From Candidatus Bipolaricaulota bacterium (GTDB taxonomy: Bacteria > Bipolaricaulota > Bipolaricaulia > UBA7950 > UBA9294), in assembly GCA_021159105.1 (NCBI GenBank), contig JAGGSM010000227.1, positions 1 to 5,891 of the forward strand: 5,891 bases of DNA, given 5' to 3'. Below, piece by piece: positions 1 through 5,891 of this stretch. Positions within the stretch are counted from its first letter, which is position 1; every line of letters begins with the position of its first letter. The notes under the pieces were generated by a model, which ran no database searches, had not been told where the DNA came from, and saw nothing but the letters and a program-made list of their open reading frames with translations. The translations under genes were made by a program, and so were the position numbers.

Positions 1-1505
1 GGGCGCATGAGGATGATCGTCGCCGACATCTCGCCCATGCTCAGGGCAAAGGCAAAGGCCGCGGCTACGAGCAGCCCGCGTCTGAGGAGCGGTAGCTCGA
101 TGTCAAGGAAGGCGCGCAGGCGCGATGAGCCAAGGGCGCGCGCGGCCTCGATCAATTGCGGATCAAGCCCCTCCAGAATCGGTCGCAGGACGCGCACCAC
201 AAACGGGTAGATGAGGATCGCGTGGGCGATGATGATCGCAACGATCGTCCCCCCTAGGCGCAGGGGCGGCGCGGAGAGGCCACGCAGCAGGGCGAATCCG
301 ATCGCCACGGACGAGACGGCGAGTGGTGCCATCAACACCGCTTCAACGACCCATCTCCCCGCAATCTTCGCGCGCACGACGAAGAAGGTGATGGTCATCC
401 CCACAAGCAGGCTGGCGAGCGTCGCCACTGATCCGATGATCAGGCTCGTCTGCACTGTGGCCAGTGGGGAGGTGCCGAGAAACGGGTTGTAGCGCTGCGA
501 GACGAGCTGGGCATAGTTAGCGAGCGTCCAGTGCTGGGCACTACGAAACGAATCGACGATGATCGAGGCTATCGGTCCAAGAAAGAAGATCCCCATCAAG
601 AGCGCGCAGAGCACGATCAGCACCTTCCCTGGGCTGAGCGGACGCGCAAGGAGCGAGCGATGCGGCGACCGCCTCGATCCCTGAGTGGTGATTGCCATAC
701 GCCCCTCGGTGCGCAGGTAGAGGTAGGTGAAGGAGAGTGAGATCGCTATCTCCACCATGATCAGCGCTGCCCCGTGGTTGTAGTCAAGGAGCGTTCTCAC
801 AAGTGTGTAGATCCCCACCTCGATCGTGGCATAGCGCGCTCCGCCCAGGGTGAGGACGATCGGAAACGAGAGGAAGGTGAACACGAACACGAGGGCCGAG
901 CTGGACAGGATCGCTGGCATCAATCGGGGCAGAGTTATCCCGATGAACCGCCGCAGCCTCCCTGCACCGAGCGACTGCGCCGCCTCATCGATCGCCGGGT
1001 CAAGCCCCTCCCAGGATGCGCTCACCACGCGCATGACGATGGGGGCATTGTAGAACGCATGCGCAAGCACGATTCCAAAGAGGGAGTAGAGGATGCGAAG
1101 CGGCGGGCGCCCAAGGCCAAACAGGCTCATCAGCGCCCGATTGAGGTAGCCGCTGTTTCCGAAGAATAGGATGAACCCCAGCGCGACCACGATTGCCGGT
1201 AGAACGAACGGGATCACGGTGAGCGAACGGATCGTGCGCTTCCCGGGAAAGTCGTAGCGCGCCAGGATGTACGCCCCGATGATCCCCACTCCTAGGCTGA
1301 GCAGGGTGCTGTAGGCGGCCTGTTTCACTGTGAATAGGATCAGGTGCACGTAGTAGGGATCGGTGATCACACTTGCGATAGAAGAGAGACTCCATCCGTT
1401 CGCCCCCTTGAAGGCCATAGAGAGTACCAGCGCCAGCGGGTAATAGAAGACCAGTGCGAGCAACCCAAACAGCGCCAACAAGAAGAGATACCCGCTGCGT
1501 GTCAA
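1..1505 (-). CDS. thiP: Thiamine ABC transporter permease ThiP (two-domain, 3' end cut off)
   Basis: Inner-membrane permease that would carry thiamine compounds delivered by ThiB, powered by a ThiQ-type ATPase not present here. The reading frame is open from 1505 through base 1, giving 501 visible residues; ThiP/FbpB-type permeases are usually about 530-550, so roughly the last 30-50 residues are missing. Many hydrophobic helices are visible (about residues 6-29, 57-82, 92-115, 138-160, 200-222, 245-264, 295-320, 351-377, 388-406, 419-438, 473-490). The protein is an internal duplication: each half carries the cytoplasmic EAA loop that docks on the ATPase, at residues 174-193 (EAAQSLG...LP) and 453-472 (EAARALG...LP). 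Around these loops 19 of 36 aligned residues are identical (165-200 versus 444-479). I chose the TTG at 1505-1503 because it overlaps the thiB stop as TTGA and has GGTGA 10 nt upstream. An in-frame ATG at 1541-1539 is an alternative. The family also includes iron permeases; thiamine specificity rests on the neighbouring thiB, thiL and riboswitch. Confidence 0.9.
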   Translation of the reverse strand, partial: MTRSGYLFLLALFGLLALVFYYPLALVLSMAFKGANGWSLSSIASVITDPYYVHLILFTVKQAAYSTLLSLGVGIIGAYILARYDFPGKRTIRSLTVIPFVLPAIVVALGFILFFGNSGYLNRALMSLFGLGRPPLRILYSLFGIVLAHAFYNAPIVMRVVSASWEGLDPAIDEAAQSLGAGRLRRFIGITLPRLMPAILSSSALVFVFTFLSFPIVLTLGGARYATIEVGIYTLVRTLLDYNHGAALIMVEIAISLSFTYLYLRTEGRMAITTQGSRRSPHRSLLARPLSPGKVLIVLCALLMGIFFLGPIASIIVDSFRSAQHWTLANYAQLVSQRYNPFLGTSPLATVQTSLIIGSVATLASLLVGMTITFFVVRAKIAGRWVVEAVLMAPLAVSSVAIGFALLRGLSAPPLRLGGTIVAIIIAHAILIYPFVVRVLRPILEGLDPQLIEAARALGSSRLRAFLDIELPLLRRGLLVAAAFAFALSMGEMSATIILMR

Positions 1506-2527
1506 GGTTGTGTGATCACCGTCTCCCAGGCGTGCAGCCATTGAGCCATATTCTTTTCGACGACATCAAGCGGGATCGAAAGGACCGTCTGCGGGACGAT
1601 CGCGTACCGCTCAAACGCCGGCGGAAGGGTGGCGTCTTTATTGGCTGGGAACATGACCTCGGTCCCTGGAATCAGCCCCTGCATCTCTTTCGACAAGAGA
1701 AGGTCGATAAACTCTTGTGCCAGTTTGATATGCTGAGTTCCCTTCACGATCCCGATGCCGTATACGGTGCGGTAGCCCTCTTCGCCCGGAGCGTAAGCGC
1801 GGTAACGCAGCGGATCTCCGGACATGGCGGCGTAGGCTGTATCCGTGGAGAAGCTGACCATGAGCGGCGCCTCATTGTGGGTCAACAGACTCCACGCCTC
1901 TCCCCATCCTTGGGTGATCGTCAGCAGGCTGTCGTGGATCGAGCGCCAGAAGTCGAGGTAACCGTCCTCGCCGAAGTGAGCGATCGTCCACAACAGAAAC
2001 GAGAATCCCGTGGAAGACGTGCGCGGGTCTTCGCAGATCAGTTTCCGTGCGTAGGCGGGATCGATCAGGTCCTCCAGAGTAGCCGGCGGCGATTGGGTGG
2101 AGAACGCCTGTGAGTCGTAGGTGAGCGTGATGTATCCGTACTCGTACGGTACAAACCCACTCAACCCGGTAGAGCCCAGATCCGCGGGCACGCTCGCGAG
2201 ATTAGGTATCTCATCCGACGTCACAGGGAGGAACAAGTCGTAACTTGCTATCCGCGGTACATCGTTCAGCTCCGCCATGAACAGGTCGGCAGTGCTTCCT
2301 CCGGCGCTGCGCTCGGCGATCAGACGGGACAGAGTTGCCTTCCCCCCACCTGCCGTGACGTATTCCACATCGCAATCATACTTATCGGAGAAGGCCTGCT
2401 TGAGCGCCGCAGCCGGCCCCCAAGAGACAAACGACTCGTAGGTGTAGACGACGATCTTCTCACGTGCAGCCAAGAATGGTGAAAGACAGATCACCAGTAA
2501 CAGCATCAACGACATTGCTCTTTTCAT
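1502..2527 (-). CDS. thiB: Thiamine-binding periplasmic protein ThiB (TbpA)
   Basis: Substrate-binding subunit of the thiamine ABC importer, 341 residues, complete. Residues 1-21 form a Sec signal peptide (positive Lys-Arg start, Leu-rich core, Ala-Ala before Arg22). The only Cys nearby (Cys14) follows Val-Ile and is not a lipobox, so the mature protein should be free in a periplasm rather than lipid-anchored. The mature part opens with VVYTYESF (26-33), the start of the first lobe in the TbpA family. Other stretches that line up with remembered E. coli TbpA are FVPYEYGY (125-132), CEDPRTSSTG (165-174) followed by LLW, and TQGWGEAW (205-212), which carries aromatics at the ligand site; the order and spacing agree along the whole length. 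Known family ligands are thiamine, thiamine monophosphate and TPP. The start ATG has AAGGAG nine bases upstream. It lies 15 nt after thiL, and its stop overlaps the thiP start, so the three genes look co-transcribed. Confidence 0.95.
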   Translation of the reverse strand: MKRAMSLMLLLVICLSPFLAAREKIVVYTYESFVSWGPAAALKQAFSDKYDCDVEYVTAGGGKATLSRLIAERSAGGSTADLFMAELNDVPRIASYDLFLPVTSDEIPNLASVPADLGSTGLSGFVPYEYGYITLTYDSQAFSTQSPPATLEDLIDPAYARKLICEDPRTSSTGFSFLLWTIAHFGEDGYLDFWRSIHDSLLTITQGWGEAWSLLTHNEAPLMVSFSTDTAYAAMSGDPLRYRAYAPGEEGYRTVYGIGIVKGTQHIKLAQEFIDLLLSKEMQGLIPGTEVMFPANKDATLPPAFERYAIVPQTVLSIPLDVVEKNMAQWLHAWETVITQP

Positions 2528-2531
2528 CTAG

Positions 2532-2542
2532 ATCATCTCCTT
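2532..2542 (-). promoter_or_regulatory. Strong ribosome binding site of thiB
   Basis: AAGGAGATGAT directly follows the thiL stop codon (TAG, 2545-2543). The AAGGAG core ends nine bases before the thiB ATG (2527-2525). It is much stronger than the site of thiL, so the binding protein can be made in excess over the kinase and permease. Confidence 0.85.
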
Positions 2543-3415
2543 CTAGTGTTCGTAGCCACGATCGGGGAGCTGTTCGTCGTCGAGAGTAAATCCGTGTTCT
2601 GTGACGTGTCCGATCATCGTGAAGCTCACCGTGGGATCGATCCTACTGACAAGATCCGCCGGTACGGTGAACAGGAGTTCGTAGTCCTCCCCGGTGAAGA
2701 GAACAGCGTCGCGCAGCGCAGCGCCGGAGATCTGATCTGATAGCAGAGGGATGATCGGAAGGCGCTTCCATCTTACACGAAATCCGACCCGACTCTGAGA
2801 GGCCATGAGGTGCAGTGAATGCGCCAGGCCATCAGAGATATCGATCATGCTCGTCGCAAGGCCGGCAAGCTTCATTCCCCACTCGAGGCGCGGTGGAAAG
2901 CAGAATAGATCATTTGCTCTGTCCGTGTCTCCGGTGGAGAACAGGTTGAGCCCGGTTGCTGTACGCCCTAGCTCTCCGGTGACGCAGATCAGATCACCAA
3001 CCATTGCCCCATCGCGACGAACCGGACGCTCAGCCTCACCTACGCCGGTGCTGACGAGCGTTAGCTCACGCTGGCGATCGATGTCCCCCCCCACAAGCTG
3101 TGCACCCGCTTGTTTGCAGCAGGCCAGTGCTCCATCGAGGACCCCACTGATCAACTCTTCGTCGAGATCAGGGTCGGCGAGAGCCAAGAGGACACCGAGC
3201 GGCCGTGCCCCCATCGCCGCAAGATCGGAGAGAGAAACAGCCACGCTCCTCCAGCCGATCGTACGAGTGGTTGTCCCGGTGGGGAAGTCGCTCTCCCGAT
3301 GGAGCATGTCGGTCGTCAGGATGAGGTTTGTTCCCTTGAAAGGGACTACCGCGGCATCGTCGCCAGAAGCGATGACACGCGCATTGATCAATCGCAGAAC
3401 ATCCGTCTCACGCAT
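2543..3415 (-). CDS. thiL: Thiamine-monophosphate kinase ThiL
   Basis: Cytoplasmic kinase that makes TPP from thiamine monophosphate and ATP, the last step of the bacterial pathway. It has 290 residues, slightly shorter than the roughly 325 of E. coli. Conserved signatures of the PurM/ThiL fold appear in order: SGDDAAV (17-23) and TTDML (34-38), metal/ATP binding; VAVSLSDLAAMGARP (58-72); QLVGGD (106-111); VTGELG (145-150); MIDISDGL (190-197); FTGEDYELLF (240-249); and the C-terminal GYEH (287-290), comparable with GYDHF in E. coli. The frame runs upstream to an ATG at 3520, but that stretch is the TPP riboswitch, so the start is ATG 3415-3413, where homology begins. Its Shine-Dalgarno is weak (GGGT, 3426-3423) and lies inside a possible sequestering hairpin, which fits riboswitch control of translation. 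First gene of the thi operon. Confidence 0.95.
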   Translation of the reverse strand: MRETDVLRLINARVIASGDDAAVVPFKGTNLILTTDMLHRESDFPTGTTTRTIGWRSVAVSLSDLAAMGARPLGVLLALADPDLDEELISGVLDGALACCKQAGAQLVGGDIDRQRELTLVSTGVGEAERPVRRDGAMVGDLICVTGELGRTATGLNLFSTGDTDRANDLFCFPPRLEWGMKLAGLATSMIDISDGLAHSLHLMASQSRVGFRVRWKRLPIIPLLSDQISGAALRDAVLFTGEDYELLFTVPADLVSRIDPTVSFTMIGHVTEHGFTLDDEQLPDRGYEH

Positions 3416-3421
3416 GATGAC

Positions 3422-3442
3422 GACCCGTAAACTTGCTGGGCC
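3422..3442 (-). promoter_or_regulatory. Possible hairpin covering the thiL Shine-Dalgarno
   Basis: On the minus strand GGCCC (3442-3438) can pair with GGGUC (3426-3422), five pairs including one G-U, around an 11-nt loop. The 3' arm contains GGGU, the only Shine-Dalgarno-like sequence at a workable distance (about 8 nt) from the thiL ATG. This is a natural candidate for the expression platform of the riboswitch. The competing structure is not obvious, although the conserved GGGA of the aptamer (3461-3458) can pair with UCCC at 3450-3447. This is inferred from pairing only. Confidence 0.4.
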
Positions 3443-3449
3443 GCGCGGG

Positions 3450-3573
<124 letters not shown>

Positions 3574-3578
3574 GACTA

Positions 3579-3591
3579 GCGACTACGTCGC
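3579..3591 (-). other. 5' leader hairpin at the predicted transcript start
   Basis: GCGAC-gta-GTCGC is a perfect five-pair stem with a three-base loop. It lies at or within a few bases of the predicted 5' end of the thi transcript (near 3593), ahead of the riboswitch. Such terminal stems can protect RNA from 5'-dependent decay; that role here is only inferred. Confidence 0.45.
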
Positions 3592-3599
3592 GTAACACC

Positions 3600-3628
3600 A
3601 ATATACGTCGATGTCCCACAACAGTCAA
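3600..3628 (-). promoter_or_regulatory. Sigma-70 type promoter of the thi operon
   Basis: The minus strand shows TTGACT (3628-3623) and TATATT (3605-3600) separated by exactly 17 nt. Each box differs from the consensus by one base. Transcription would start near 3593, about 20 nt before the riboswitch core. The -35 box sits directly after the T-tract of the upstream terminator. Confidence 0.8.
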
Positions 3629-3631
3629 GCA

Positions 3632-3687
3632 CAAGAAAAGAGCGAGAGATCGGTGATGCATGCAACAGATCACTCAATCTCCCGCTC
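3632..3687 (-). terminator. Intrinsic terminator of the M42 peptidase gene
   Basis: On the minus strand a long imperfect stem forms from GAGCG (3687-3683), GAGAT (3681-3677) and AGTGAT (3674-3669), an 11-nt loop (3668-3658), then ATCACC (3657-3652), ATCTC (3650-3646) and CGCTC (3644-3640). Only small mismatches separate the blocks. TTTTCTTG follows at once (3639-3632). It lies 16 nt after the peptidase stop codon and just before the thi promoter, and so insulates the two units. Confidence 0.85.
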
Positions 3688-3702
3688 GTTCAAGTCTCCC
3701 GC

Positions 3703-4770
3703 TTACTGCGGGATGAAATCCGTAGTATCGTCGATGCTAACCACGGTGTGGGCGATCAGCTTGGCGATGTTCTCCAGATCTCCGAGGTGGACGACCTCGC
3801 ACGGGGAGTGCATGTAGCGGTTAGGGATGGAGATCAGTCCGGTTGCGACCCCGGCGCGGGTGAGCTGAATCGCATTGGCATCCGTCCCAGTACCGCGTGG
3901 CGCTCCCTCCACCTGATAGGGGATCTTCTCCTTCTTGGCAGTGCTGACGAGAAGGTCAAACAGCTTGGGGTTGATGTTCGGCCCACGGGCGATCATCGGG
4001 CCCTTGCCCATCGCGATGTCGCCGACCTTCTTCTTCTCATTTCCCATCCCGGGAGTATCCGTGGCGAAACCAACATCCACGGCAATCCCCACCTGTGGGT
4101 CGATTCCGAACGCGCTCGTGTGCGCACCGCGCAGCCCGATCTCCTCTTGCACCGTGCCGACGGCGTAGATCGCCGCCTTCGGGTTCATCTCGGAGGCGAG
4201 CCGCGCCGCCTCCAGAATGACGAAGGCGCCGACGCGATCGTCGAATGCGCGCGCAGCGGCAAGGTCGTTGAGCAGGGGGACGAAACCGTAATCGAGCACG
4301 GCAGGATCGCCGATCGAGACATGCTTTTCCGCATCCTTCTTGTCCTTAGCGCCGATGTCGATCCAGAGTCCATCGAACTTTACCACCTTCTTGCGTTCCT
4401 CGGCCTCCAGCAGGTGAATCGGCTTTCGCCCGACGACGCCGACAATGACGCCCTTCTTTCCGCGGATACGCACGCGCTGTCCTGGCAGAACCTGTGGATC
4501 CCAACCGCCGATCGGCGCAAACGACAGGAACCCCTTGTCGTCGATGTAGGTGATCATGAGCCCGATCTCGTCCATGTGCCCGGCGAGCATCACTCGTGGG
4601 CTTCCGCCCTCGTTGATCACAGCGTACGCGTTGCCGTTTACATCCGCCCAGGTGCGGTCGGCGAACTTGTCAGCCTCGGCCCGCCAGATACGGGAGATCT
4701 CCTCCTCGAACCCGGACGGACTGATCGTGTCCACACACTTACGCAAGAACTCGACTCTACCTTTATCCAT
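3703..4770 (-). CDS. M42 family metallo-aminopeptidase
   Basis: Cytoplasmic dinuclear-metal aminopeptidase of the M42 family (TET / glutamyl-aminopeptidase / FrvX-YsdC group, often mislabelled endoglucanase or CelM). These enzymes form large tetrahedral complexes that trim short peptides. The gene encodes 355 residues, full family length. Metal and catalytic residues are all visible: His65 in AGHMDEIGL, Asp178 (bridging, AFDDRVG), Glu209 (base) and Glu210 (ligand) in TVQEEIGLRGAHTS, Asp232 in VDVGFATD, and His321 in RYMHSPCE. Their spacing matches remembered PhTET ligands with a constant offset of 3, then 2. GTGTDAN (293-299) is a further family motif. The PDZ-like dimerisation insert lies at about 75-165. 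The start at 4770 is set by AAAGGAGG just upstream; an in-frame ATG at 4818 lies in the promoter region and is rejected. Substrate preference cannot be read from sequence. It is a single-gene unit by its own promoter and terminator. Confidence 0.96.
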   Translation of the reverse strand: MDKGRVEFLRKCVDTISPSGFEEEISRIWRAEADKFADRTWADVNGNAYAVINEGGSPRVMLAGHMDEIGLMITYIDDKGFLSFAPIGGWDPQVLPGQRVRIRGKKGVIVGVVGRKPIHLLEAEERKKVVKFDGLWIDIGAKDKKDAEKHVSIGDPAVLDYGFVPLLNDLAAARAFDDRVGAFVILEAARLASEMNPKAAIYAVGTVQEEIGLRGAHTSAFGIDPQVGIAVDVGFATDTPGMGNEKKKVGDIAMGKGPMIARGPNINPKLFDLLVSTAKKEKIPYQVEGAPRGTGTDANAIQLTRAGVATGLISIPNRYMHSPCEVVHLGDLENIAKLIAHTVVSIDDTTDFIPQ

Positions 4771-4774
4771 TACG

Positions 4775-4782
4775 CCTCCTTT
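4775..4782 (-). promoter_or_regulatory. Ribosome binding site of the M42 peptidase
   Basis: AAAGGAGG ends four bases before ATG 4770-4768. It is a full anti-Shine-Dalgarno match that fixes the start codon in preference to the ATG 48 bases upstream. Confidence 0.85.
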
Positions 4783-4796
4783 CACACGATGCCAAC

Positions 4797-4825
4797 AGTC
4801 TACACCGCACCGGCCCAAGAGTCTA
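4797..4825 (-). promoter_or_regulatory. Possible promoter of the M42 peptidase gene
   Basis: The minus strand has TAGACT at 4825-4820 and again at 4802-4797, separated by 17 nt. The first matches the -35 consensus in 4 of 6 positions and the second the -10 consensus in 4 of 6. Transcription would start near 4790, just ahead of the ribosome binding site. The spacing is ideal but the boxes are weak, so this is tentative. Confidence 0.45.
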
Positions 4826-4895
4826 GGCGTGTTCTGTCCGACAGATGTGGGAACCTATTCTCCGGAGAGGGAGTCGAGCGACCGAGTGATTCGCA

Positions 4896-4924
4896 TTGCT
4901 TTTGAACGGAAGATGGGATATAAC
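4896..4924 (+). promoter_or_regulatory. Possible promoter of the AEC transporter gene
   Basis: TTGCTT (4896-4901) and TATAAC (4919-4924) are 17 nt apart. The -10 box matches 5 of 6 positions, the -35 box only the TTG. Transcription would begin near 4931, leaving a leader of about 65 nt before the start codon. Confidence 0.5.
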
Positions 4925-4973
4925 GCTGCGTCCGATTGCCGGGTGAGCCTGTAAACATCAAGGAGGCGGGGCG

Positions 4974-4987
4974 GGAGCTTATTCTCC
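4974..4987 (+). other. Small hairpin in the AEC leader
   Basis: GGAG (4974-4977) and CTCC (4984-4987) form a four-pair stem around CTTATT. It lies between a strong AAGGAGG (4960-4966) and the start codon at 4997, and it also hides the nearer GGAG. The stem is short and may be chance. Confidence 0.3.
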
Positions 4988-4996
4988 ATATCTGCT

Positions 4997-5891
4997 ATGG
5001 TATTTGTCAAGACTCTTCTCCCTGTCTTTCTGATCGCTGGCAGTGGATATGCTGTTGCCCGGCTCACTCACATCAAGCCTAACGGGCTGGTGAAGCTGGT
5101 CTTCTACATCCTTAGCCCTTGTTTGATCTTCTACTCTCTTTATTCACAGCAAGTATCTGAACATGATGTAGTAAACCTTGTCATTTTTGTTGTTGTGCTA
5201 CACGCTCTTCTGTTCGTGATCGGGTTTGTCTCCTTTCGGCTATTGAAATGGGACGATGACAGCCGTGTTGCAAGCACGCTCTCCCTGTTTCTCAACAACA
5301 GCGGGAACTATGGACTACCGATCCTGCTCTTTGCCTTCGGTGATGCCGGCTTTCAGTTTGGCGTGTTGTACGTGGTTGTACACGCGGCGATGCAGGTGAT
5401 ACTCGGTGTGGGGATCGCCTCGTGGAAGAAGGGGATGTCGATTGCTAAGCTCGCTCTCAATGTCATCAGCGTACCCTGGCTCTACGCTCTGATCCTCGCC
5501 CTGGTTCTGCGCTGGACGGGAACGACCATCCCGGACCCGATCCTCAACCCCCTCAACATGCTTGCGCAGGCGGCTATCCCCGTTATGTTGCTCCTGTTGG
5601 GAGTCCAGCTGGCTCAGGTCAAGCTCACAAGCGTTCTTCCACGTGCAACAGTGGTGGCTGGAATGAAACTAATCCTCCCTCCGATTCTTGCGTGGGGATT
5701 GACAACAGTGCTAGGAATTCACGGCCTGCTGCGGGCTGTGCTGATCATCGAGGGGAGCACGCCAACGGCGGTTAACGCCCTCCTCCTCTCTTTGCAGTAT
5801 GACCGCCGTCCCGACCTGACATCTTCGATCCTTCTACTGACAACGGTGGGAAACCTGGTGACGATGACCGTGCTGCTTACGCTGCTTACGT
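4997..5891 (+). CDS. AEC (auxin efflux carrier) family transporter, 3' end cut off
   Basis: Inner-membrane transporter of the AEC family, whose bacterial members export or exchange organic acids such as malate or malonate, or other small molecules. The visible 298 residues are nearly the whole protein (family length about 300-320); the frame is open to the last base. About ten hydrophobic segments are visible, for example 7-22, 31-50, 58-82, 105-115, 121-141, 154-172, 188-206, 216-240, 244-265 and 277-297. Family marks are the N-terminal LPVFLIAGSGY (8-18), LSPCLIF (39-45), NNSGNYGLP (100-108, the helix-break motif), IPVMLLLLG (194-202) and EGSTPTAVNALLLS (252-265) followed by TSSILLLTTVGNL. 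ATG 4997 is the first possible start in a frame that opens at 4955. No good Shine-Dalgarno sits at normal distance. The gene is transcribed divergently from the M42 peptidase, and its substrate cannot be told from the sequence. Confidence 0.92.
   Translation, partial: MVFVKTLLPVFLIAGSGYAVARLTHIKPNGLVKLVFYILSPCLIFYSLYSQQVSEHDVVNLVIFVVVLHALLFVIGFVSFRLLKWDDDSRVASTLSLFLNNSGNYGLPILLFAFGDAGFQFGVLYVVVHAAMQVILGVGIASWKKGMSIAKLALNVISVPWLYALILALVLRWTGTTIPDPILNPLNMLAQAAIPVMLLLLGVQLAQVKLTSVLPRATVVAGMKLILPPILAWGLTTVLGIHGLLRAVLIIEGSTPTAVNALLLSLQYDRRPDLTSSILLLTTVGNLVTMTVLLTLLT

Noticed and set aside
1000..1395. Minus-strand open frame of 131 codons within thiP
   Set aside because: It is out of frame with the permease, whose frame is open across the whole stretch with membrane helices and an EAA loop.
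1454..2113. Plus-strand open frame of 219 codons opposite thiB
   Set aside because: Antisense to a clear thiB, with an Arg-rich translation and no recognisable domain.
3748..4905. Long plus-strand open frame of 385 codons
   Set aside because: It lies antisense to the M42 peptidase, which has every catalytic residue, its own promoter, ribosome site and terminator. The translation resembles no family and is a by-product of codon bias.
4855..5067. Minus-strand open frame of 70 codons upstream of the M42 gene
   Set aside because: It overlaps the AEC start on the opposite strand and crosses the AEC promoter, and its translation shows no family features.
5873..5890. Tandem CTGCTTACG repeat at the window end
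   Set aside because: It encodes Leu-Leu-Thr twice in the last AEC helix; a two-copy nonamer in a Leu-rich helix is most simply chance.

Overview
The window is a bacterial chromosomal segment, moderately GC-rich, with consensus-like sigma-70 promoters, strong Shine-Dalgarno sites and an intrinsic terminator. The phylum cannot be fixed from sequence alone. The thiamine-binding protein has an ordinary signal-peptidase-I leader and no lipobox, which fits a diderm with a periplasm. Together with the M42 peptidase and the GATC-rich, ATC-codon-rich composition, this suggests an anaerobic or thermophilic diderm lineage. That last point is a weak inference.

Layout: (1) From about 3628 down to base 1, on the minus strand, lies a thiamine salvage operon. 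In transcription order it has a sigma-70 promoter (3628-3600), a small 5' leader hairpin (3591-3579), a TPP riboswitch (about 3573-3450), thiL (thiamine-monophosphate kinase), thiB (periplasmic thiamine-binding protein) and thiP (two-domain ABC permease, cut off by the window start). The ATPase gene thiQ is not in the window and may lie beyond base 1. (2) From 4825 to 3632, also on the minus strand, is a self-contained unit: a promoter, a complete M42 family metallo-aminopeptidase gene, and a strong intrinsic terminator that ends a few bases before the -35 box of the thi promoter. (3) From about 4896 to the window end, on the plus strand, is a divergently transcribed AEC (auxin efflux carrier) family transporter. 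It is almost complete when the window ends.

How it works together: ThiB captures thiamine or its phosphates, ThiP moves them across the inner membrane, and ThiL phosphorylates thiamine monophosphate to thiamine diphosphate (TPP). TPP is the ligand of the riboswitch at the head of the same transcript, which closes a feedback loop. No intrinsic terminator lies between aptamer and thiL, while a short hairpin can cover the weak Shine-Dalgarno of thiL, so control is probably at translation initiation. The M42 peptidase and AEC transporter show no visible link to thiamine.

Most of the window is ordinary housekeeping and transport. The most unusual element is the TPP riboswitch: the P3 arm carries an insertion of three consecutive small hairpins, each closed by the same GAGG/CCTC stem at a 16-nt period.
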